A model generated the notes under the pieces. The model was given only the letters and a program-made list of their open reading frames with translations, had not been told where the DNA came from and ran no database searches. Positions 1 to 10,264 of a DNA stretch of 64,000 bases are shown piece after piece. The translations under genes were made by a program, and so were the position numbers. Every line of letters starts with the position of its first letter. Positions within the stretch are counted from its first letter, which is position 1. Origin of the DNA: Chrysophaeum taylorii (lineage: Eukaryota; Sar; Pelagophyceae; Pelagomonadales; Pelagomonadaceae); assembly GCA_029834535.1 (NCBI GenBank), contig JAQMWT010000330.1, positions 496,001-560,000 on the forward strand, written 5' to 3'.

Positions 1-1835
1 GATGAACAGTGGAAGGGAGGGGTATTGTGGCGGAGGGGTCTCGCGAGGACAAGTTTCATCGCCTCGGAGTTTTTGAGGTTGTCGGCGCGGAGCGTGCGGA
101 CGAGGGCTTTTGGGTTGAGGGCCGTCGCCGCGCAGACCGGGACTCGGTGCTTTCGGAGGGTGTAGGAGAGCTTGCCGCAGCAGCCCGCGTCGACGCGCGC
201 GGGGTAGGAGGAGGAGCAGTTTGGCCCGAAGAAGTCGTCGTAGTGTCGTCGGATGTAGACGTCAGCGGCGGCTCTGTCGAGGATGGCCCACTCCTCGTCG
301 ACGCAGAGGGACCCGCAACTATCCCGCAAAAAGGCAACGATTGCGCCCGCGGGCCACGGGAGCGGAGGAAGGCGCGCGGAGTAGACCTGGTCCGGGCGGA
401 TTAGAAGGTAGTGGTCGTAGTCGGGGGCCATCTCGTAGGCCGCCAGCGCGTGGATCGCCCGCGGCGCGGCGACGCACTGTTGCTTCCGGTCGTCGCGACG
501 ACGTCGCAGCCGGCACTCGCACAAAGACCTGTCGTCGACGTGATGCCATCCGACTTTTTTCGGTTTGAAGAGCTCGAAAATCTCGGGGGAAAGAATTCCG
601 TAGACCTTGCGCTCGGGGTATCTCCGTGGCTTGGTCGACCAGTACGCGTCGAGCATAAAGAAAACGTCGGCATTTTCCCGGATCGGCGCGACCATCGCCT
701 CGTATATGTTCCGGTACACGAAGGTCGCGTTGAAGGACCGCGCCTGGCCGGTGACGAGGACGGCGACAGTTTTTTTTTTAATAGCAATCGAAGCGTCGAG
801 GGCGACACACAGAGCGCGCCGACGATGCGTCTTCGCGAACGCGTCGTTGATGCGACAGAGGGCGTTGCGACGTCTTTCGACGTCCGGCGGCAGTCGCGCG
901 AGCAGTTCGGTCGGCGAACGCATGCGCGCCACCTCGGATTCGGGGATCCGCACGACCAGCGGCTCCCAATCGATGACGCGATCGCACGGCAGCGTCAAAC
1001 GGTCGGCGACGATAACCGGCACCGAACACGCGCCGACGGCTTCGACGAACCGGTGGGAGTACCGGTTGTGGCCGTGGACGACGAGCGAAAAATTTGAACT
1101 CGACAGCACGTCTTCGTACGTCTCCTTGGATCGCGGCGATTTTTTTCCGTCTTTGGGACCGTTGCAGACGAACTTGACGGAGGCTGGCGGCTTCCGGAAC
1201 AACCGAGCGAGGTCGCTTCTCGCGTGGCTCCGGAACCCCCACTTTTCGACGCCGTCGTGTCCGACGCACGACCCGACGAAAGATAACATAAACCTAGCCG
1301 GACGCGAACCACCACCACCACCACCTCCAAAAAGCTTCCACGAAAAATCCGTTACCGCCGGCACCATTCTGTCGATGCCCCGGATCATGCCCCCCGCGTG
1401 GCCGCCAACACCCTCGTACCCCGGCTCGGGCTCCTGGTCCCCGAGGTCGAGGTTTGTCAGCACGACGTCGTCGCGCGACAGCACGGATTCCCACGACTCC
1501 GAAAGTCGCTGCTTTCCGAACTTGAAGGCGGCCATCATCCGAACGATGTACGGCCGATATGCCGTTCGACGCGGCAACGCGAGAAAACTCTTCACACTCT
1601 GTTCGTTGCGAAGCGTGATTCGCTCGAATCGCTCCGCAGCTAAGGCTTCGAACTCGCACATCGTTCCGTTGAACAGCGACGCCGGCAGCCGTTCCCCCGT
1701 CTCGCAGAACTCCTCCTCCTCCTCCTCCTCGCACAGCTCTTTCCAGCACGTGCTTCTCTCGACGCCGCCGCCGTGGCTCTCGGGCGGCAACAACAACAAC
1801 AACAACAACAACAACACTCCCCACGACGCCATCAT
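1..1835 (-). CDS. Exostosin-family (GT47) glycosyltransferase with a second C-terminal transferase-like domain; 3' end outside window
   Basis: One open frame of about 611 codons runs from ATG at 1835 to the left edge without a stop. It opens with MMASWGV and a run of nine Leu, a likely signal peptide or Golgi signal-anchor. Residues about 180-290 read as an exostosin domain: FMLSFVGS, then FSLVVHGHNRYSHRFVEAVG, then PVIVADRLTLP and a VIDW motif, the usual order of the GT47 nucleotide-sugar-binding half. From residue about 355 a second block starts with VAVLVTGQARSFN and an ADVFFMLDAYW stretch. This resembles a transferase-like domain common in algae, recognised only by feel. The expected role is transfer of a sugar to glycans in the Golgi. 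No intron is needed in the visible part. The GT47 call is firm; the second domain and substrate are inference. Confidence 0.8.
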   Translation of the reverse strand, partial: MMASWGVLLLLLLLLLPPESHGGGVERSTCWKELCEEEEEEEFCETGERLPASLFNGTMCEFEALAAERFERITLRNEQSVKSFLALPRRTAYRPYIVRMMAAFKFGKQRLSESWESVLSRDDVVLTNLDLGDQEPEPGYEGVGGHAGGMIRGIDRMVPAVTDFSWKLFGGGGGGGSRPARFMLSFVGSCVGHDGVEKWGFRSHARSDLARLFRKPPASVKFVCNGPKDGKKSPRSKETYEDVLSSSNFSLVVHGHNRYSHRFVEAVGACSVPVIVADRLTLPCDRVIDWEPLVVRIPESEVARMRSPTELLARLPPDVERRRNALCRINDAFAKTHRRRALCVALDASIAIKKKTVAVLVTGQARSFNATFVYRNIYEAMVAPIRENADVFFMLDAYWSTKPRRYPERKVYGILSPEIFELFKPKKVGWHHVDDRSLCECRLRRRRDDRKQQCVAAPRAIHALAAYEMAPDYDHYLLIRPDQVYSARLPPLPWPAGAIVAFLRDSCGSLCVDEEWAILDRAAADVYIRRHYDDFFGPNCSSSYPARVDAGCCGKLSYTLRKHRVPVCAATALNPKALVRTLRADNLKNSEAMKLVLARPLRHNTPPFHCS

Positions 1836-1950
1836 CACATCATTTTCGTCGTCGACCGCACAATAGGGTCCGGAGGTAAGGATGGATGGATGGATGGATG
1901 CCACCCCCAAAAAAGTTGTTTTTCTCTACGTTCTTATTATCCATCATCAC

Positions 1951-3925
1951 TCAATCATCATCAGGTCGTCGTCGTCGTCGTTCTTTCCCAAGGTGATCGT
2001 CGTCGTGCGGCGCGGACTCGGTGAGCATGTTGAAGAGTCTCGAGCGGTCGGCACGGCGCTCGGAGACATCGGCGCGGCCTGCGCGTGATGATGATGATGA
2101 TGATGATGAAGGAGAGTGATGAATAAGACGTACGTTGCCAGGTTTCGGCGTCCCGGCGCGCCGCGCGGACGTGGGAGTCCCAGAGCTCGGCGGCGAAGCG
2201 CATGGTCGGGAGACGGGCGTCGGGGTCCGAGAGGGGGTCGTCCGGGTCGTCGCGGGGAACGAAAGGGGGGGCGGAGTAGCGCATGTGGTAGTCGGCCCAG
2301 AGGTTGACGTTGCGGAGGAGGTAGGAGAGGGGTGGCAGGAGGATAGGGTCGCTCGAGGAGTCGTCGTCGTAGAGAGAGGCGGAAAGATGGTGTTTGTTGG
2401 CGCGGACGTAGTCCCAGACGGAGGCACACGGGGCGGGTCGGTTCGCGCGGATTTTGGCGCGCGCGTCGACGGTGTCGCAAACGAACGTGTCGAAGCGACA
2501 CGCGTAGAGCTGGTCGGCGAGCAAGATCAAGAGTCTCGCGTCGAACTCGAAACGGGTAGGGAAAAGGGCGACGAGCTGGGCGACGGCGTCGAGGAACTGG
2601 AGGAATATCGGCGCCGTCTGATCGGTGGCCTTGGATTGGTTGCGGCCAGAACGAGTCGCGAACGGATGGCCGAAAGCGACGAAGTCTTTCTCGATCAACC
2701 TGCCAAAGCCGTCGAGCGTTCGGGTTTTGGGGTCGACGAAGATCTGGGCGAGGGAGACAACTTGCGATGTCCGATCCCAGCCGTGGCTGCAGTGGACGAG
2801 GACGCGGCACCGATGTCGATGGACCTTGTTGGCCACGTCCCAGGCGGCCGCGAGGAGTCGGCGAATGGCGGCTAACCATTTCGTCTCTTCGACGAGCGCG
2901 AGCCACGAGAGATCCGAAGTCGAGGGCTTGGTGGTGAGAAGGTCGTTGCGCGGCGAAGGGTCGTCGCTGTCGTCGCGCGACGGCGCCCGGGTCGCGAGGG
3001 CCCAGAGCTGCTTATAAGAGTCGCGCATCGAGTGCATGTTGGGCACGTTAGCGAACGAGACGCGGCACTCCTTGTACCTGTCGCGGCTCTCGAAGCCGTG
3101 CCCCCCCAAGCGATTCGCGTTGGCGCTCGTCTTGGGTCGGCAGTCCACGATCTCGCACCCGCGCCCGCCCGCCGCCGTCGCGATCGCCCGCACGAGAGCC
3201 TCGTCGCTCGCGTTCGTCGCGCCTTGAACGCCGACCTTTGGCTGCGAACTGCGCCAGATCGACGCGCCGTCCTCTGCGGACGCCCAGGTCAGCGCGGGCA
3301 CCCGGCCCTCGGCGCGGAAGGTCGCCGCGGCGGCGACGACCCCGTCGCTGATGGACGCCGGGACCACGAGGCGCTCGGGATACGACGCGCACGACGCGTA
3401 CGAGACGTTCGCGTCGCTGAGTCGCCACGGCGCCGGAGTATTATCCGGGTGCAGCGCGGACCACGCCGCCAGCCATTCCTCGTAGGCGGCCCCGGGCTCC
3501 CAAATCTCCTCGCCCGTCGCGAACTGCGGGGCGTGGGACAGGCAAAAGGGTTCGCCGAAAGCGCACGCCCGCACGAGCTTGCACGCCTCGCTCGCTTCGC
3601 GCTCCGACATCAAAAACCTAACCCTCCGCACGTCCTTGCACACCACCGTTAGCGTACCGTTCTCGGCACCCACCGACAATATCGCCCCCAGCGGCACCGC
3701 GACTCCCCCAAGCAGCCGCAGCTGGTACGACGTCATCTCCAGAGCCCCCGTCACCTCCTCGACCGTCGCGCGCGGCAGCAGCATCAGCCGCGTCTCGCCG
3801 CTCAAGTACGCCACCATCAACCCCTCGCTCTGTTCCCACCGCGCCGCCAAACGCCCCGGCGACTTCACCGATACCGCCGCCGACGACGCCTGCAAGGGGT
3901 CCACCTCCACAGACGACCGCTCCAT
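1951..3925 (-). CDS. Myotubularin-family phosphoinositide 3-phosphatase
   Basis: Exons 3925-2134 and 2078-1951 give 639 residues. The intron at 2079-2133 is 55 bp (GTACGT..GCGCAG) and holds a TCA microsatellite. The splice restores frame (CAA C|GC) and replaces an Ile-run tail by one ending RRRRRPDDD. The P-loop VHCSHGWDRTSQ matches the family CX5R active site; the Cys, the second Asp and the Arg are kept, but the first Asp of CSDGWDR is His. An N-terminal PH-GRAM-like region precedes it, and NLWADYHMRYSAPPF is a typical late-domain block. It should remove the 3-phosphate from PI3P and PI(3,5)P2 on endosomes. The open frame runs further upstream without a stop, but only to a TTG codon and through AT-rich sequence, so Met at 3925 is preferred; Met at 3967 is possible. 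Confidence 0.88.
2079..2133 (-). other. 55-bp GT-AG intron in the myotubularin gene
   Basis: Reading on the minus strand, GTACGT begins at 2133 and GCGCAG ends at 2079, with a run of TCA triplets between. Without splicing the frame becomes a run of isoleucines. With splicing it joins to an Arg/Asp-rich tail ending in a stop at 1951. The splice is inferred from sequence only. Confidence 0.7.
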
Positions 3926-4047
3926 CTGCAGATTGATGATGATACTTAACCCAGACCGACCGACCATGACGGTATATTTATTGTTGTAGGACGCTTCCTC
4001 ACCCCCCAAGGTGAGGGTAATAAGTTAGTTAGAAGGGCGTCCGCAGG

Positions 4048-4662
4048 ATGAACGATGATCGGACGCGGGAAGGGTTTCTGCGGCTGCAGATGTACACAAC
4101 GCGCATGTCCCAAACCGCCGCGCGGACCCTCGCCGAGCTGAAGGAGCGGCCCCGTGTTCGGAACCCCGCAGAGGAGCGACTGATCGCGTCGTGGCGATGG
4201 ACGGCGCTGCAGTACGCGGGGTTGGGGGGGTTGTGCGTCTTCGGGGCCGCGCGGATTCCTCCGTGGCCGATGTCGACGCTCGCCTCGGCGACGCTCGGCA
4301 TATCGTCTGCGATCGGGCTGGGTTTTTTGACTGCCGCCAAGGAGGCGCCGCGCGTCATGGCGAAGCTAATCGATGCTCCCGGCGACTCTGACCTCGTGGA
4401 CCGCGCGATCTGCCCATCGCTCCGGGAATTGGAGGGCTGCGTCAACGATCCCAAGTGCAACGCCGCCCTTCAGTCCGCCTCTTCGTCCTTTCGTGACGCC
4501 AAGGCCGTTCTAGACCTCCTCGAGCGGTGCCGCAACCGGTCGGCGACCGAGAGCGCACCCCCCGAGGAAGATCGCTGGTACGAGCCTGCCCCTCCCGATC
4601 CGCCGGGGGAGTCCTTCGACTTTCCCCCCCAGCCCTCGAGCGACGCGAAAGACTACGATTGA
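4048..4662 (+). CDS. Hypothetical protein with two predicted membrane segments
   Basis: A 204-residue ORF starts at an ATG 122 bp from the divergent myotubularin start. Residues about 55-75 (AGLGGLCVFGAARIP) and 80-100 (LASATLGISSAIGLGFLT) are hydrophobic and could form a hairpin in a membrane. A Cys-containing segment follows (CPSLRELEGCVNDPKC, then ERC). The C-terminal 45 residues are rich in Pro, Glu and Asp. The spacing of the Cys residues would suit disulphides, but no family is recognised. An AT-rich stretch with AATAAAAAC follows the stop at about 4,670 and may serve 3'-end formation. Codon usage is GC-rich like the neighbours, which supports a real gene. Confidence 0.6.
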   Translation: MNDDRTREGFLRLQMYTTRMSQTAARTLAELKERPRVRNPAEERLIASWRWTALQYAGLGGLCVFGAARIPPWPMSTLASATLGISSAIGLGFLTAAKEAPRVMAKLIDAPGDSDLVDRAICPSLRELEGCVNDPKCNAALQSASSSFRDAKAVLDLLERCRNRSATESAPPEEDRWYEPAPPDPPGESFDFPPQPSSDAKDYD

Positions 4663-5117
4663 TAGTTGTAAATAATAAAAACAAACCACCGCTTTTTTTG
4701 TCCCTAGCTACGACTAAAGTTAGCACTACGCGCCCTTTCAAAGAAACAGCCGGGCGTCACACACACGTCGTCGCACGTAATTCCGGCAGCAGGATGAGGC
4801 CCGTCCTCTCTTCGACTTTCCCGATGACTGACGACGATGCCCCGTCGGGATACCACCGACCGCCTCCTTCCTGAGGCACAAATAAAAACCCGAACCCCTT
4901 CTTATTATTACTACTATTATTAGGTCATCATATGTCGTGGTACCAAAACGACGTCGTTTCCAGACAAATATATCGTTCGCCCCAAAATTTAAAACCCTTC
5001 GGTGATCGATCGTGATTGGTCGATTTATTCGAGCGGCAGCCAATCATCGTCGTCGACCAAAGCAAAAGAGCAGCAACAGCAGCAGAGTAAGATTCATTTC
5101 GAACAATAAGAGAAGCC
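4663..5117. other. Intergenic stretch, 455 bp
   Basis: This stretch is AT-richer than its flanks, with AATAAAAA near 4,670 and AATAAAAACC near 4,880, plausible 3'-end signals for the preceding gene. The rest would be the upstream region of the P450 gene. No gene is seen here. Confidence 0.5.
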
Positions 5118-6689
5118 ATGACGTTTGTTGCGTTGGTTGTGTCTGTGGGGTTGTTGTGGGTTGCGCAGTGCGTGGTGCGGCAGGCGTACAACCGGTTCGT
5201 GCGGTACGCGGACTGGCCATCGCCCAAGCGCACGCTTCCCTTGGCTGGAAACATCGTGGAGGCGGGTCCGGCGTTCATGCGGTACATCGTGCGCGAGGCC
5301 CGGCGTCACGCATCGAAAACCGGAAACTTTTTGTTCTGGCCCGGCGGCGCGACCCCGATCGCCGTCGTTATGACGCCGAAGGCCGTCAGGGAGGTGCTAT
5401 CGTCTCATACGACGTTCCCGAAAGGCCCCGACTACACCAACACGTTCGGTCGCGTGTTCGGAGCGGGTCTCGTGACCTCGACGGGCGCCCAACACTCGCG
5501 CGCGCGACGATGCCTGGGGCGATTCTTCGTCAAGACCGCCGTCGAGGCCGAACTCGCGACGATTAGGGACGTCGCGTCGCGCGTCGCCGAGATGGCGATC
5601 GAGCCCGCGTGCGGCGACGGCGCGACCGCGCGCGTCGACCTCCAGGAGTGCTTCCACATGATCACGCTCCAGGTGTTCTGCAAGCTCCAGCTGAGCGTGG
5701 ATGTCTGGACCCTCGGGACGGCCTCCTGTCCGCTCGCGCTGCATCCATCGCTGAATTCTATCAAGCGAGAACTCGGGGTCGCGCTCGACGAACCGCTGCC
5801 GCCGGGCGCCGTCGCCAACGTGTGGTCCCGCGAGGTGAGCTTTGGGTCCAACGTCGTCGGCACCCACATGATCTTCGGGATTCCGTTGTCCCGTATCTTT
5901 CCGGACGTTCGCCGAACGATACGCTCGGTGAGAGACGCGCACGACGTCTTCCTCGCGCTCGCGGCCCGGCGTAAGGCGATGATCGGGGACCCCGACTGCC
6001 CCGACGACTGCTTGACGGCGCTTGTGAAGGAGCAGATGGAGAACGGAATGACCGACCGCGAAATCTGCGATCAGATTCTTACCCTCGTCTCCGCCGGCCA
6101 CGACACGACCGCGTACTTCTGCTGTTACGCTATATTTCTGCTCGCCAAACACCCCGACCTCGCCGAAGACCTCCGCGCCGAGCTCAACGACCCCGACGCC
6201 TTCGACTTCCCGACCTCCCGCTTGAAGCGCGTCTTGCAAGAGGTCCTCCGCCTCTATCCGACGATTCCGATGGTCACGCGCGTCGCCGCTTCCGACGTCG
6301 TTATCTCCGCTGCCAACAACGCCAAGATGCGCCTTCCCCGAGGCTCCCGGATCCTCGTCCCCTTCTTCGCCATCAACCGCCTCACCTCCGTCTGGGGGGA
6401 CGACGCCGCTGTCTTCAACCCCGGCCGCTGGCTCGAGGCCAACGCGGAGGTCCGCTCGGACGGTATTCAGGCCAGCAAGCAGGGTTTCTTGCCCTTTAGC
6501 TACGGCTCGCGCACCTGCATCGGCTACTCCTTTGCGCTCGTGGAGACCCGCGCCATCCTCGCCCAGCTCCTCGACCGCTACGTCTTCACCGAGATTCCTG
6601 GTTTCTCGCCCACGATCAAGGCGGGCATCTCCCTCACGGTCGAGAACCCCAAGGGTATCCGCGTCCAAGTTCGGCACCGCGGAGCCTAA
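5118..6689 (+). CDS. Cytochrome P450 monooxygenase
   Basis: An uninterrupted 523-residue ORF has the full set of P450 landmarks: an N-terminal hydrophobic anchor (MTFVALVVSVGLLWVA), the I-helix oxygen-binding motif AGHDTT at about 325, the K-helix ExxR in EVLRLYP at about 374, and the haem loop FSYGSRTCIG at about 459 with the axial Cys near 466. Length is normal for an ER-bound P450. It would oxidise a small hydrophobic substrate with electrons from a P450 reductase. The general pattern recalls the CYP4/CYP97 side of the superfamily, but the subfamily and substrate cannot be fixed by eye. The ATG at 5118 sits directly before the anchor. No intron is needed. Confidence 0.93.
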   Translation: MTFVALVVSVGLLWVAQCVVRQAYNRFVRYADWPSPKRTLPLAGNIVEAGPAFMRYIVREARRHASKTGNFLFWPGGATPIAVVMTPKAVREVLSSHTTFPKGPDYTNTFGRVFGAGLVTSTGAQHSRARRCLGRFFVKTAVEAELATIRDVASRVAEMAIEPACGDGATARVDLQECFHMITLQVFCKLQLSVDVWTLGTASCPLALHPSLNSIKRELGVALDEPLPPGAVANVWSREVSFGSNVVGTHMIFGIPLSRIFPDVRRTIRSVRDAHDVFLALAARRKAMIGDPDCPDDCLTALVKEQMENGMTDREICDQILTLVSAGHDTTAYFCCYAIFLLAKHPDLAEDLRAELNDPDAFDFPTSRLKRVLQEVLRLYPTIPMVTRVAASDVVISAANNAKMRLPRGSRILVPFFAINRLTSVWGDDAAVFNPGRWLEANAEVRSDGIQASKQGFLPFSYGSRTCIGYSFALVETRAILAQLLDRYVFTEIPGFSPTIKAGISLTVENPKGIRVQVRHRGA

Positions 6690-6843
6690 ATCATGATGAC
6701 GACATCTCGAATGAAGCTTATTTCGCTATTCTTCTTCGACTAGTTACTTCCACAACAAGATTATTATTATTTCTTCGATTGTACGCGTTTCGACTCGGAG
6801 GTCCATCCACTTCGTCGCGCGCTCTCTGCTTCCTCATTATTTT

Positions 6844-8220
6844 TTAAGTCGACGACGAGTGAGTGTGGTGGTGCCGGCGGCGGCGGCGGCCGCTTACGAT
6901 GCCGCCGCCGTCTCTGTCGGCGTCGTCTTTTGGGGATATGAAGGAAGAGGTGTTCGTAATCGTGAAGCTTCGGATCTTGTCGAGGGCGGGGTGGGAGGTG
7001 ACCGCGTTTTTGAAGGCCGCGCGTTTTGAGTGTGCGGCCATGTCCGTAATGGCCGCGAGCATGACCGGGAGTTGCGCTTGGAGAATTTTGGCGGGGTCAG
7101 CTTCGGGCCTGAAGACGGAGGGCAGCTTCCGGACGCAGGACTTGAGGAGCCTGTGGACGTCATCGACCGCGAGGCAGCACTCGGAATCGAGGCGGTCCGG
7201 CTCGCCGCCGCCGCCGCCGACATCGTCGTCGCGGGCGTCAACCTCGATCGCGATCAGAAGATCGCCGAGCGGGGGCGGCGAGTCGTCGTTTCCACCTCCA
7301 GTCTTCAAGCGCTTCGAGGCGGAGCGCGAATCTTGGAGAGAGAAGCGGAGGAAGGGGGTGTCGGAGACAAAGGAGGCCTCGTAGCCCGCAAAATCGAAGT
7401 CCTGGACGAGCCTCGTAAGAGCGCAGCGATCTCCCCCGAAGCCGTCGACCAGTGGCTCGCGGTCGACGATCCGGATGAGCTCGAGGTGTCCCGCGCGGCG
7501 CCTGGCGCTCTTGGTGCGAAAGAGGGTGCCCCCGGGAAACCGAGCGACGGTGACGCGGCTGGATGCGGACTTTGCCGAGGCACAAGCGACGTCGCGGGCG
7601 CCCGAGACCATGCTCTTGCCGTAGGCGACCAGAGCGCGCTGCATGTCGTCGTCGTCGTCGCGAGCCGTGGCTCGAATCGCGTTTGTGAAGGAGCGCGACG
7701 AGGACCGCGCGACGACGACGTCGTTACGGCTGAGGCACACCTGAAGGGGCACGCGCGCCGTGTCCTCGCAGGCCCGCGCGAGAACGACGCGCGCGAGGAA
7801 CCGCGCGACGCGCCGCTCGACGTCGGCGACATGCGGTGGCGCGAGCCGCACGGCCGACACGAGCCGCGTCCCTCCCGCCGCCACTCCTATCTCCCCTCTC
7901 TCGACCACCGACGTCCCGTCCAGTTCGAATTGTTTCCATGTCGACCCCTTTTCTGCGGTCGTGCACAACGTCTTCGACCCGAATCGTTGCCTCAGCAAAT
8001 CGGCGACGCACAGGACGCGCTCGTCCACGGACGAGGAGGACCCCTGCAACACGCCCCGCGGGCAGTCGTCTTGGCACGCCACGATCACCTTTACCATCTC
8101 CGACCCGCCTGCCACCTCGGTCACCTTTACCTCGCACGTTCGGCACCCGCCCCCGACGGATCGCCGCACGAGCTCGCACACGCACCACACCACAACGTCG
8201 CTCTCCGACCGCCGCACCAT
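6844..8220 (-). CDS. Hypothetical protein, about 458 residues
   Basis: The open frame continues to a TTG at 8229; the first ATG in frame is at 8220 (MVRRSESDVVVW). The N-terminal part alternates beta-like hydrophobic residues and contains several Cys (WCVCEL, GGGCRTCEVK, CQDDCPRG) that might bind a metal. The central part is mixed and the C-terminal third is helical (LLKSCVRKLPSVF, QLPVMLAAITDMAAHSK). It ends with a basic and His-rich tail (GRRRRRHHHTHSSST). No signal peptide or membrane segment is seen. I do not recognise the family. The frame is long, GC-rich and free of stops, and its antisense frames look like shadows, so a real gene is likely. Confidence 0.6.
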   Translation of the reverse strand: MVRRSESDVVVWCVCELVRRSVGGGCRTCEVKVTEVAGGSEMVKVIVACQDDCPRGVLQGSSSSVDERVLCVADLLRQRFGSKTLCTTAEKGSTWKQFELDGTSVVERGEIGVAAGGTRLVSAVRLAPPHVADVERRVARFLARVVLARACEDTARVPLQVCLSRNDVVVARSSSRSFTNAIRATARDDDDDMQRALVAYGKSMVSGARDVACASAKSASSRVTVARFPGGTLFRTKSARRRAGHLELIRIVDREPLVDGFGGDRCALTRLVQDFDFAGYEASFVSDTPFLRFSLQDSRSASKRLKTGGGNDDSPPPLGDLLIAIEVDARDDDVGGGGGEPDRLDSECCLAVDDVHRLLKSCVRKLPSVFRPEADPAKILQAQLPVMLAAITDMAAHSKRAAFKNAVTSHPALDKIRSFTITNTSSFISPKDDADRDGGGIVSGRRRRRHHHTHSSST

Positions 8221-8804
8221 GATTCTCAAGTCGAGCTTCTCTTCTTTGCTTCTTTCTTTCGTGGCGAACTGTGGAAGTATTTAACGGATTTTTCATTTAA
8301 GTTTATGGCCGGGGGGGCTTTCTGTCATCTCTTCTCTCGAGAAGAATGGTGTTGCACGCACACACATAAGGAAGTCGTGGTGGCGGCGACAGTTCTGCGA
8401 TGGTACCTCGAAATATATCTCCTCGGGAAAACAGCTTGCTCGCGAGAACTTTTTTTCTCGAGTGGGTGGGTCGGTCGGTCGGTCGGTCGGTCTTTATGAT
8501 TCTTGTAGTCTGACTGCGTTTCGAGAGAGAGAGAGAGAGAGAAAAAGATAGGCCTCTCTGTCTCTCTCTCTCTCTCTCTGTCTGTCTGTTAAGGATGATG
8601 GCCTCCAGACCCTGGGCGGCGGCGAGGGGGATGTCGTCGTCGTCGAGGGCGGCGCTGCAACGGACGGGCGGGAGTTGTTTGAGAAGGCAACAGGCAGGGA
8701 GGGTCGGATCGAGCGTCGAATCAGAATCAGAATCAAAGAAGACCAGCAACGCGAAAGATATTCCTGGTTCCAGGCAAGATGAGTCCCGAGCACAGAATCA
8801 CGTA
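8221..8804. other. Intergenic stretch with GGTC and GA/CT microsatellites
   Basis: No gene is visible. A run of GGTC repeats lies at about 8,468-8,493, a GA run at about 8,524-8,542, and a CT/CTGT run at about 8,555-8,590. An open frame reads through this region on the minus strand but is simple-sequence peptide and is not called. Confidence 0.7.
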
Positions 8805-10264
8805 TCAGCTGTCGCGGTCGTCGCGATCCAAGTCCGTAGGGAAGAAGGCCCGACGGGCCGAGGCGCGCGGCGCGTCGATACCGCGGTCCCAAAGTCGGCG
8901 TTGGTCGATGAGGATGTCGACGAGGTGGTTCGGCGCAGGTCTCTGGCCGGTGAGTTTCGGAGGATCCGCTTCGTAGTTTCCGGTCGGCCCCCCAAAGTCG
9001 GCAAAGTCGACGGGGGAGAAGGCGAGGTTTGCCGCCTGGGCCGAGGAGAGGGGGGGGCTGTCGAAGCGGCGGAGATCGAAAATCGACAAGGCGGTGTCGG
9101 CTCGGCGGTGATCGTAGAGGGGTCGCCAGTTCTGGTGGAGCGCGAGGACGCGCCGGTTCGAGTCGCACTTGGCTTGCGAGACGAGCAAGAAGCTGTTGTC
9201 GTCGTTGGCCCTTTCGCCAACCATCGCCGCGAAGGGCGAGAAGGCGAAGAGCGAACCGACGAGCATCCACGAGACGTGCCAGAGGTCCTTGTCGCCGAGG
9301 GAGTAGGCACGCCACTTGGCGAGGGGGGAATCGGGCTCGGCCTTGGCGAGGGCGTCGGTGAGAGCGAGCTCGCGGCGCGTGCGCGCCTTGTCGACCACCA
9401 TGAGCCCCGTGTCGAAGCCCTGGCGCGCGGCCCACTGGGACGACGAGAATGTCGCCGCACCGCGGCGGGACGCGTAGTCGCGACGCTCGTCCCCCGGGCA
9501 GGGACACGAGGCCTCGTCGTCCTGCGGCGCGCCGCCGCATTCCGAGGATCGGCGCGCGCAGACCTCGCAGTCGTAGAGCCGGCCGTCCGAGCACCCGACG
9601 ACCTGCCAGAGGTCGTCGTCGCGCGTCTCGAAGAAGTCAAAGAGGTCAGGCCAGAACAGCGCGCCCGTCGCGAGGTAGCCCGTGTCGTCGAAGATCGAGT
9701 CGGGGTTCGACGCGAACACGGCGTCCTCGTCGATCCACAACACGTGCCGCGCGGGCGCGGCTAGGATGGCAGAAATTTTCGCGTACCCGTAGCCCTCGTC
9801 TTCGGCGATGACCGGATCCGTGAGGAAGCAGGTCACGTTGAGCGACGTTAGCACCACCGAATTCTGGCACTCCTCAAAGGCTTCGCGTTCCTCGTCGAAG
9901 GTCACCAGCACGATCGGCGTTCGCGCGCCCAACCGACGCGCCGACGCGGCCATCGCCATCACGCCGTCCATAGGCACTAGGGGTCGCCGGAACTGTCGCG
10001 TCGGGTGCGCCTTGAGCCACGCCTGCGCGACGCTCTAAGAAATGAAACGAAACGAAACGGGAGAGGTTTTCCTACCTTGGACCCCGCGCATGACGTCACG
10101 ATCGCTTGCTCGAATGCCCAAGGCCTCCCCATGTCGCTAAACTCCCGTCGTTGCTCCAGAATCTTCTCGAGCTCCTTCTCCGCCGGCCTCGTTCTCGTCG
10201 TCGCATTGAACCGCACCCGCGTCGCGCCGACGACCGTCGTCCCGAACACCACCGCCGCGAGCAT
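8805..10264 (-). CDS. Golgi glycosyltransferase, GT71-like (alpha-mannosyltransferase MNN1/MNT type)
   Basis: Exon 1 (10264-10076) and exon 2 (10034-8805) join in phase 0 across a 41-bp intron and give 472 residues. Exon 1 begins MLAAVVFGTTVVGATRVRF, a short signal-anchor fitting a type II Golgi protein. The core reads YGYAKISAILAAPARHVLWI, followed by DEDAVFASNP, a DxD metal/nucleotide-sugar motif at about residue 165. FDTGLMVVDK follows, as in the Mannosyl_trans3 (GT71) group, where a near-identical block picks the donor. A Cys-rich insert (CSDGRLYDCEVC, then CPCPGDE) sits between the two motifs. The reaction is likely transfer of a sugar from a nucleotide donor to a glycan. The transferase fold is firm; the exact family and donor are not. 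Confidence 0.75.
10035..10075 (-). other. 41-bp GT-AG intron in the GT71-like gene
   Basis: On the minus strand GTAGGA starts at 10075 and CTTAG ends at 10035. Exon 1 ends ..CAGSK and exon 2 resumes SVAQAWLK. Both flanking frames stay open and in phase, and the intron contains repeated TTTCG. Confidence 0.65.

Noticed and set aside
8303-8749. Minus-strand ORF after the GT71-like gene as an extra exon
   Set aside because: It reads through CT/GA microsatellites into Arg-Glu and Ser-Leu runs and no splice into it is needed; the stop at 8805 ends the protein normally.
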